A DNA stretch of 11,606 nucleotides from positions 1 to 11,606 of the forward strand of contig JBLMZM010000367.1 in the NCBI GenBank assembly GCA_050258815.1. The letters are read 5' to 3'. Positions 6,452-11,606 of the stretch are shown here, in pieces. A program made the translations under genes and the position numbers. Source of the stretch: JAAXKN01 sp050258815. Lineage in GTDB: Bacteria > Bacteroidota > Ignavibacteria > Ignavibacteriales > SURF-24. Below the pieces are notes generated by a model. That model ran no database searches, was not told where the DNA came from, and saw nothing but the letters and a program-made list of their open reading frames with translations. The number at the start of each line of letters is the position of its first letter. Position 1 is the first letter of the stretch.

Positions 6452-7798
6452 TCAGGTTACTCTCCTCATTTTTCTCTTTGCGGGTATTCTGGGGTTTTCA
6501 TCCTCCAGGTGAGTAATCAATTCCTCTCCCATTATCTGTCTCAGCTTGTTTTTCAGTCTCATCATCTGAATAAACAAATCGTGTTCAGGCACAGTATTTA
6601 GCGCATGCATAGGGCTCTTGAAATAGAACGACAGCCAGTCCTGTACGCCCTTAAAACCGTTCCTCTGGGCAAGATCAGCAAAAAGAATAAGGTCGAGTAC
6701 GATAGGTGCAGCCAGAATGGAATCCCTGCACAGGAAGTCAATCTTCAGCTGCATCGGGTATCCCATCCAGCCGAATATGTCTATATTGTCCCATCCCTCC
6801 TTATTGTCTCCGCGCGGGGGATAATAGTTGATTCTTACCTTGTGGTAGAAATTCCCGTAGAGCTGGGGATATAATTCGGGCTGTAGTATTCCTTCAAGGA
6901 CTGAAAGCTTGCTTTCTTCCTTTGTCTTAAATGAGCCCGGGTCATCCAGTACCTCGCCATCCCTGTTACCCAGTATGTTACTTGAGAACCAGCCATTCAG
7001 ACCGAGCATCCGGGCTTTCAGCATGGGGGCAATGACGGTTTTAATGAGAGTCTGTCCGGTCTTAAAATCCTTGCCTCCTACGGGCACACCCTTTTTTTCT
7101 GCAAATTCCATCAAGGCGGGCGTATCCACTGTCAGGTTCGGAGCGCCATTAATAAAAGGCACCCCTTCGGCAATTGCGGCATAGGCATACAGCATGCTGG
7201 GTGCAATATTGGAATTGTTGCTCTTCATAGCTTCTTCAAAAATCTCAAGCTTCTTGTGAGCCCCGTTTACAGGGATGAATACTTCCGTGCTGCCGCACCA
7301 TATTACCACCATTCTGTCCACACCCTGTGCTGCCTTGAATGTTCTGATGTCATCTCTCAACTGCTCCATCAGGTCATGCTTATTGGGTCCCGTTTTAATC
7401 CACGTCCCGTTCAGGCGCTTTACATATTTTTTTTCAAAAACGCCGGGCATGGACCTGATGCCCTGCAGTTCATCCTTTACCTTGAGCAGGTCTTTTTCTT
7501 CCAGGACATTTGCTGTCTTAGCCGACTCATAGCAATTTTCATTCCTGATATCCCATCCTCCGAATACCAGGTCCTTTAAGTCTGCAAGTGGAACAAAGTC
7601 TTTGATTTTTGGAAACCTCGCCTCATTCCTGTGACCCAGTCTTATTGTCCCCATCTGTGTAAGAGAACCTATTGGTTTGGCCAGACCCTTTCTGATAGCC
7701 ATCACTCCGGCCAGGAATGTTGTTGCAACTGCTCCATTGATACCTACGATCAAAACTCCCAGTTTGCCCTCAGGTTTTTTGACATCCATATTTCCCAT
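6452..7798 (-). CDS. ino1: Inositol-3-phosphate synthase (myo-inositol-1-phosphate synthase)
   Basis: A 448-residue cytoplasmic enzyme that converts D-glucose 6-phosphate to 1D-myo-inositol 3-phosphate with bound NAD, the first step of inositol synthesis. Family marks: the NAD-binding VGINGAVATTFLAG (residues 18-31), IWCGSTEVF, NGAPNLTVDTPALMEFAE, the very conserved VGGKDFKTGQTLIKT with active-site lysines, LGLNGWFSSNILGNRDG, and DSILAAPIVLDLI near the end. Length is between archaeal (about 390) and yeast (about 530) enzymes and agrees with the bacterial form found in Bacteroidota-like lineages. The start has AAGGAGAGG 5 nt upstream. A terminator hairpin follows, so it is probably transcribed alone. 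Its product could feed inositol phospholipids, a compatible solute, or a cyclitol used by the downstream glycan operon; the sequence does not say which. Confidence 0.96.
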   Translation of the reverse strand: MGNMDVKKPEGKLGVLIVGINGAVATTFLAGVMAIRKGLAKPIGSLTQMGTIRLGHRNEARFPKIKDFVPLADLKDLVFGGWDIRNENCYESAKTANVLEEKDLLKVKDELQGIRSMPGVFEKKYVKRLNGTWIKTGPNKHDLMEQLRDDIRTFKAAQGVDRMVVIWCGSTEVFIPVNGAHKKLEIFEEAMKSNNSNIAPSMLYAYAAIAEGVPFINGAPNLTVDTPALMEFAEKKGVPVGGKDFKTGQTLIKTVIAPMLKARMLGLNGWFSSNILGNRDGEVLDDPGSFKTKEESKLSVLEGILQPELYPQLYGNFYHKVRINYYPPRGDNKEGWDNIDIFGWMGYPMQLKIDFLCRDSILAAPIVLDLILFADLAQRNGFKGVQDWLSFYFKSPMHALNTVPEHDLFIQMMRLKNKLRQIMGEELITHLEDENPRIPAKRKMRRVT

Positions 7799-8129
7799 AA
7801 CATCCTCTCCTTAATATTATACGACAAGTAGTTTGAGTAAATATTTATTGCATATACATGGAAAACCCTCTTTTATGCCCTCGGCTGAACATACATTTAA
7901 TATAATTAAATACAATTAAAAGTAAACATCTACAAACACTGTTGTTAAGTTCAGAGGATAAACTGATTCAATTATGAGGTGGATATTTGTCAGTCCTTTT
8001 GATTCTGTGGGCGGATCGGGAGGAATTTACTGAAAATACCAGAAAGTGGGTATTTACCCCGCTCATTTATTAGAATATATTTAGCTTCTTATTAATACAG
8101 GATTTTTACATGAGGAGAAGGATCGAAAT
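7799..8129. other. Divergent intergenic region between ino1 and the chemotaxis receptor gene
   Basis: This 331-nt AT-rich spacer must hold the promoters of both flanking genes. On the minus strand a TATAAT lies at 7816-7821, but it is so close to the ino1 ribosome site (7804-7812) that it would leave almost no leader. A weak inverted repeat (AAATACC 8034-8040, GGTATTT 8049-8055) precedes the receptor gene. I see no convincing paired -35/-10 boxes, sigma-28-type promoter, riboswitch or small gene. Confidence 0.5.
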
Positions 8130-10220
8130 ATGAAGAAATGGTTTTCTGATCTTAAAATAATGACGAAGATACTATCCGGTTATCTTTTTGTTGTATTTGT
8201 TAGCATAGTGATTGCTTTTGTAGCCTATCTGTATTTATCAAAGTTCAGTGATAGTATCAGCGATCTCTATTATAACAGGGTAGAACCGATGGCGGACCTT
8301 GGCGATATGTATTCTGACCTTATGGCAATACGGGGTGATATACGATTAATGCTGCTGGAAACTACTGATGCAGGCAGGGAGAAATGGTTAAAGGCAATTA
8401 AAAAAGAAGGCGCACAAATAGACAAACGTTTGGATGAATTCAGCAAAATATCTTTGATAAAAGCACAGCAGGATACACTCCCCATGTTCAGGAATGCCTG
8501 GAATAATTACAGGGAGAAGGTACTTAAAGCATCGGAACTTATGTTCCAGAACAGGAACCAGGAGGCCATGACTCTGCTGGATACCGAGGCAAGAGACTAT
8601 CTAAATATTTGCAGGCCTACACTAAGGGCACTAATCACCATAAATGTAAACACTACCAAGCAGATCCATCATGATACCATATCGGATGTAAAGGCTGCAA
8701 TTACACTGCTGCTCATTTTAATTGCAGCCGCCATGGCCGGAGCTCTGCTGTTCAGTTATTCAGTAACTAAAGTAATAAAAGACGGATTAAACAAAGTACT
8801 TCATATGGCAAACGAAATGCTCAAAGGGCATATTAAGGCCAGGGCAAATGTTGAGTCGAAAGATGAACTTGGTGAAATGGGAAATACGCTCGACAAGTTT
8901 GCCCAGCTTGTGGATGAAAACATATGCGGTGTATTGAACAGGATCGCTTCGGGTGATGTTACGCATAATTCAATTACAACGGATAAGGAAGATGAAATTG
9001 CACCCGTTCTGAACAAGCTGGCATCAACCGTGCGTGAACTGGTTTCAGAGACTTCTGCACTTACCCAGGCAGCAGTAGAAGGTAAGCTCTCCATCAGGGG
9101 TAAAGCTGAAAAGTTCGAGGGAGGATTCAGGCAGATCATTGAAGGAGTAAACCAGACACTCGATGCAGTTATCCTTCCGATAAAGGAGGGGAGCGACGTC
9201 CTGGAAGTAATGGCAAAAGGGGACCTGTCGGTAAGGGTCCAGGGTGAGTACAGAGGCGATCACCGTATAATCACAAGCAGTATCAACCAGCTCGCTGAAT
9301 CCATGGGTGAGGCATTGCGTGAAGTAAGTGAGGCGGTTCAGGCTACTGCCAGTGCTGCCAGTGAAATTTCCAGCTCAAGTGAACAAATGGCCGCAGGAAG
9401 CCAGGAGCAGTCACACCAGACTACTGAAGTAGCCGGTGCTGTTGAGCAGCTCACGCGTACGATTTATGAAAATACAAAGGGGGTTTCCATATCTTCTGAA
9501 ACACTTAAGAGTGCAAGGGAAAAAGCTGTTGAAGGAGGAAAGGTAGTGGAAATGACTATTCAGGGCATGGACCAGATATCCACAGTAGTTGCAAAAGCCA
9601 CAATGACAGTTGAGGACCTTGGCCATAGCAGCAATCAGATCGGCGAGATTATCCAGGTGATTGATGACATTGCCGACCAGACAAACCTTCTTGCACTAAA
9701 CGCTGCAATTGAGGCTGCACGCGCTGGTGAGCAGGGCCGCGGCTTTGCCGTGGTGGCAGATGAGGTGCGTAAGCTTGCCGAACGTACCATAAAGGCGACG
9801 AAGGAAATTGCCGATATGATAGGCAAGATTCAGCGTGATACGACCACTGCGGTCGATGCCATCAGAAAAGGGACCAGTGAGGTGGAAAAAGGGAAAACCT
9901 ATGCGTATAGTTCGGGTGAGGCGTTAAAGGAAATTATTGCTGATGTAAATAAATCCGCAGATATCGCCCTCCAGTCTGTCAGCGCTAACGAAGAAATGTC
10001 AGCTGGTGCTGAAGAGATCAGCAAAAATATGGAGGGAATTTCCAGTATCACGCAGCAGAGTTCAGCCGGGACTGAACAGATAGCCCGGGCAGCCGAAGAT
10101 CTGAACCGCCTGACTGTAAACCTTCAGGAACTGGTATCCAGATTCAGGCTTAAAGAAAGTGAGAAAAGTTTCCCGGGAAACAGATTCTCTGCAAGAAACA
10201 GCAGGCAGTTAATCAATTAA
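8130..10220 (+). CDS. Methyl-accepting chemotaxis protein
   Basis: A 696-residue inner-membrane chemoreceptor that would control CheA through CheW. A basic cytoplasmic start precedes TM1 (about 16-36). A periplasmic, largely helical sensor of about 150 residues (four-helix-bundle MCP type, with the YYNRVEPMADLGDMY segment) leads to TM2 (about 189-212). A HAMP domain with DELGEM (245-250) follows, then further HAMP-like units (about 265-305, 312-345 and 353-393, the last with GDLSVRV). The signalling hairpin tip is intact: DQTNLLALNAAIEAARAGEQ and GRGFAVVADEVRKLAERT (about 516-553). The C-terminus ends in RQLIN with no aromatic pentapeptide tether for CheR/CheB. AGGAGAAGGA precedes the ATG. 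No other chemotaxis gene is in view and the ligand is unknown. Confidence 0.96.
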   Translation: MKKWFSDLKIMTKILSGYLFVVFVSIVIAFVAYLYLSKFSDSISDLYYNRVEPMADLGDMYSDLMAIRGDIRLMLLETTDAGREKWLKAIKKEGAQIDKRLDEFSKISLIKAQQDTLPMFRNAWNNYREKVLKASELMFQNRNQEAMTLLDTEARDYLNICRPTLRALITINVNTTKQIHHDTISDVKAAITLLLILIAAAMAGALLFSYSVTKVIKDGLNKVLHMANEMLKGHIKARANVESKDELGEMGNTLDKFAQLVDENICGVLNRIASGDVTHNSITTDKEDEIAPVLNKLASTVRELVSETSALTQAAVEGKLSIRGKAEKFEGGFRQIIEGVNQTLDAVILPIKEGSDVLEVMAKGDLSVRVQGEYRGDHRIITSSINQLAESMGEALREVSEAVQATASAASEISSSSEQMAAGSQEQSHQTTEVAGAVEQLTRTIYENTKGVSISSETLKSAREKAVEGGKVVEMTIQGMDQISTVVAKATMTVEDLGHSSNQIGEIIQVIDDIADQTNLLALNAAIEAARAGEQGRGFAVVADEVRKLAERTIKATKEIADMIGKIQRDTTTAVDAIRKGTSEVEKGKTYAYSSGEALKEIIADVNKSADIALQSVSANEEMSAGAEEISKNMEGISSITQQSSAGTEQIARAAEDLNRLTVNLQELVSRFRLKESEKSFPGNRFSARNSRQLIN

Positions 10221-10259
10221 TCTTCTTTCCATTGGAGTTTATATATTTTGTTCCCCCAT

Positions 10260-10289
10260 TTCCTGCCGGCGGTAAACTGCCGGCAGGAA
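10260..10289 (+). terminator. GC-rich hairpin after the chemoreceptor gene
   Basis: TCCTGCCGGC (10261-10270) and GCCGGCAGGA (10279-10288) are perfectly complementary with an 8-nt loop, and T10260/A10289 adds one pair. It lies 40 nt beyond the receptor stop codon. Only a weak AATTTATTC follows, so it may be an intrinsic terminator without a strong U-run, or a stabilising 3' hairpin. Confidence 0.6.
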
Positions 10290-10386
10290 GAATTTATTCA
10301 GCTTCCCGCACTAGTAAAAAACACTGTCCATTCTTACCTGATTTTTCAGATCACCATCATGCCAAATAATTTTCTGCCTTGAAATA

Positions 10387-10437
10387 ATGATTATTTATAA
10401 AAATTATGATTATACAGTTAAATTGGAATTATAATCA
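10387..10437. promoter_or_regulatory. Repeated TGATTAT motif upstream of the beta-flower-like gene
   Basis: ATGATTAT occurs at 10387-10394 and again at 10406-10413 (19 nt apart, near two helical turns), and its reverse, ATAATCA, at 10431-10437, in an AT-rich stretch just before the gene's ribosome site. This spacing could mark a regulator site, but in DNA this AT-rich short repeats also arise by chance. A TATAAT at 10430-10435 is too close to the start to be a comfortable -10 box. Confidence 0.25.
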
Positions 10438-10445
10438 GAAAGAGG
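10437..10445 (+). promoter_or_regulatory. Ribosome binding site that decides the start of the next gene
   Basis: AGAAAGAGG stands only 1 nt before an ATG at 10447 but 7 nt before the in-frame ATG at 10453. Normal spacing favours the second, so I place the start there and drop two residues. Confidence 0.6.
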
Positions 10446-10452
10446 CATGACA

Positions 10453-10842
10453 ATGATTGCTGATTGGTTGTACGATCAGAACAGCGAAGCCCGGTTTTAT
10501 CTTGAAGAGGACCGGTTTATAAGCAAAAGCGGGAAACCTCTGGCAACTCTTGAAGGGGATAAGGTAGTTTCCATAACGGGTGAGGTTTTGGGAACATTTT
10601 CACACGGAGCGGTTTATGATATGGATGACAGGCCGATTGCCGTCATTGAAACAGGGCGGGGATATATTCCCGATACCTCAGAAATCCTGGGGGGAGCCCC
10701 GGATGATGCTGAATACATTCCCACAGATGAAGATCTCACTGAGGCTCCGGGTGACCCCGGGATCTCAGGCGTACCTGTTAAACCGTTAAGCGGCGACTGG
10801 TCGGATATGACGCTTGAAGAGTTTTTTGGTACTGATCTATGA
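10453..10842 (+). CDS. Small acidic protein with four short repeats (4-fold beta-flower-like)
   Basis: A 129-residue protein without signal peptide or membrane segment. The first 70 residues are four units of about 16-18 residues with the same pattern, a turn with Gly/Asp then a beta strand: LYDQNSEARFYLEEDRFIS, KSGKPLATLEGDKVVS, ITGEVLGTFSHGAVYD, MDDRPIAVIETGRGY. This matches my recollection of the '4-fold beta flower' proteins, whose function is not established. The rest is an acidic, proline- and glycine-rich tail ending in DWSDMTLEEFFGTDL, which looks like a flexible linker with a short helix or peptide motif. The start is set by ribosome-site spacing. It may share a transcript with the downstream metallophosphoesterase gene. 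The family call rests on pattern only. Confidence 0.7.
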   Translation: MIADWLYDQNSEARFYLEEDRFISKSGKPLATLEGDKVVSITGEVLGTFSHGAVYDMDDRPIAVIETGRGYIPDTSEILGGAPDDAEYIPTDEDLTEAPGDPGISGVPVKPLSGDWSDMTLEEFFGTDL

Positions 10843-10985
10843 CTGTACCCCCGGATAGCAACCTGTCTTCAGATGCGGGCAGTATAAGCAGAATAACACT
10901 TCTGTTGTACTTTCCGCATTCGCTGATTGGCACCGGCAATTTTCTGGCTGTTTCAATTAATAAATCATTGCATCAGGAAGTTTAA
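10839..10985 (+). CDS. Doubtful 48-residue open frame
   Basis: An ATG at 10839 overlaps the preceding stop as ATGA, and the frame ends in TAA, whose last base begins the next gene's ATG. This neat fit between neighbours is the main reason to list it. The product (starting MTVPPDSNLSSDAG, then a short hydrophobic run ISRITLLLYFPHSLIG) is not recognised, and there is no good ribosome site within 15 nt. It may simply be a 142-nt spacer. Confidence 0.2.
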   Translation: MTVPPDSNLSSDAGSISRITLLLYFPHSLIGTGNFLAVSINKSLHQEV

Positions 10986-11606
10986 TGACCTTCACACGGA
11001 TATTTTTTGCCATTTTAATCCTTATTGTGCTCCAGGTATACTTCACTCTCCGGGTTGCTGCGTCCATAAGGAATATCTCAGGAATCTCCACTAATTCCAA
11101 AGCCATAAAAACAGGTATTGTTATTTTTTTGCTGTTGTTGAATGCTTACCCTCTTTATGCGCTCATCGGTCTGGCTGTTACCCAGCTGAGCCAGGGCGGA
11201 AGGTTTCTGCAGCCTGAAGGTTTTTTGTTTAATTATTTTGTCTTCTTTCCTTTTATTTTTCTGACACTGATTATGGTTCAGGTAATACTTTTTCTGCTTA
11301 TAATAGATATCCTTAAACTGCTGCTGCTCCCGGTTTATAAAAAATACGGCAATAAAATAAAACCTGCAGAATCGTGGATAATTGCCATTCTTGCCCTGCT
11401 TACATGTATCTACGTACCTGCAAGGGTCTATTATGATTTTAACGTTGTAAAGGTCAGACAGGTTGAGTTTAAAAAGGCAGGCCTGCCCGAAGAGCTGAAT
11501 AACTTCAGGATAACTTTTATTTCCGACTTGCAGGCTGATGCCTTCACCAACAGGAAGAGGCTCGGGCGCTATATAGGCATGGTAAATGACACCAGGCCTG
11601 ACCTGG
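10985..11606 (+). CDS. Membrane-anchored metallophosphoesterase, N-terminal part (cut by window edge)
   Basis: The visible 207 residues begin with about four hydrophobic helices (about 5-25, 42-63, 82-115, 131-149), then enter a calcineurin-like metallophosphoesterase domain at FRITFISDLQAD (174-185), continuing with RLGRYIGMVNDTRPDL, which normally leads to the GD metal-binding motif just beyond the edge. Such proteins hydrolyse phosphomonoesters or diesters, for example UDP-sugar or lipid head groups, at the membrane; the substrate here is unknown. In the first metal motif D-x-H the His is Gln183 (D-L-Q). The start has AGGAAG 4 nt upstream and overlaps a preceding TAA (TAATG). The C-terminal catalytic motifs are not available, so activity cannot be judged. 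Confidence 0.82.
   Translation, partial: MTFTRIFFAILILIVLQVYFTLRVAASIRNISGISTNSKAIKTGIVIFLLLLNAYPLYALIGLAVTQLSQGGRFLQPEGFLFNYFVFFPFIFLTLIMVQVILFLLIIDILKLLLLPVYKKYGNKIKPAESWIIAILALLTCIYVPARVYYDFNVVKVRQVEFKKAGLPEELNNFRITFISDLQADAFTNRKRLGRYIGMVNDTRPDL

Noticed and set aside
7981..8055. Possible riboswitch or structured leader before the chemoreceptor gene
   Set aside because: Only short, imperfect pairing (7-bp AAATACC/GGTATTT stem, and CAGTCCT with a broken partner); no known aptamer core is recognisable.

Overview
The window looks like a chromosomal segment of a free-living, probably motile, Gram-negative-type bacterium of moderate GC content. The inositol-phosphate synthase, the surface-glycan genes and the membrane metallophosphoesterase resemble those of the Bacteroidota/Ignavibacteriota/Chlorobiota side of the tree. 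The chemotaxis receptor and clear Shine-Dalgarno sequences fit Ignavibacteria-like lineages better than typical Bacteroidales. This placement is inferred from protein style only and is weak.

Left half (1-5834, all minus strand): a tightly packed five-gene operon. In transcription order it encodes an NAD-dependent sugar epimerase (dTDP-L-rhamnose 4-epimerase-like), a two-domain protein joining a clan GH-A-like glycosidase barrel to a CDP-paratose 2-epimerase-like SDR, a zinc-type MDR dehydrogenase, a Gfo/Idh/MocA oxidoreductase, and a family-4 glycosyltransferase that runs off the left edge. The first four genes are joined by ATGA or 8-nt overlaps, so they are probably translationally coupled. 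Together they look like a pathway that makes and transfers an unusual sugar (or cyclitol) onto a surface glycan. The glycosidase half keeps the acid/base Glu but has Ala where the nucleophile Glu is expected, so it may be a non-hydrolytic or binding module.

Middle (5835-8129): a 617-nt gap holds a decayed fragment resembling the end of a PIN-domain toxin, a 21-bp near-perfect hairpin directly after its stop codon, and a second hairpin that ends the next gene. That gene is myo-inositol-1-phosphate synthase (minus strand, 6452-7798). A 331-nt divergent spacer separates it from the right half.

Right half (8130-11606, plus strand): a methyl-accepting chemotaxis protein with an unusually long HAMP-like stretch; a GC-rich hairpin; a small acidic protein built of four short repeats (4-fold beta-flower style); a doubtful 48-codon frame; and the start of a polytopic-membrane metallophosphoesterase cut by the window edge.

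No tRNA, rRNA, CRISPR array, insertion sequence or prophage was recognised.
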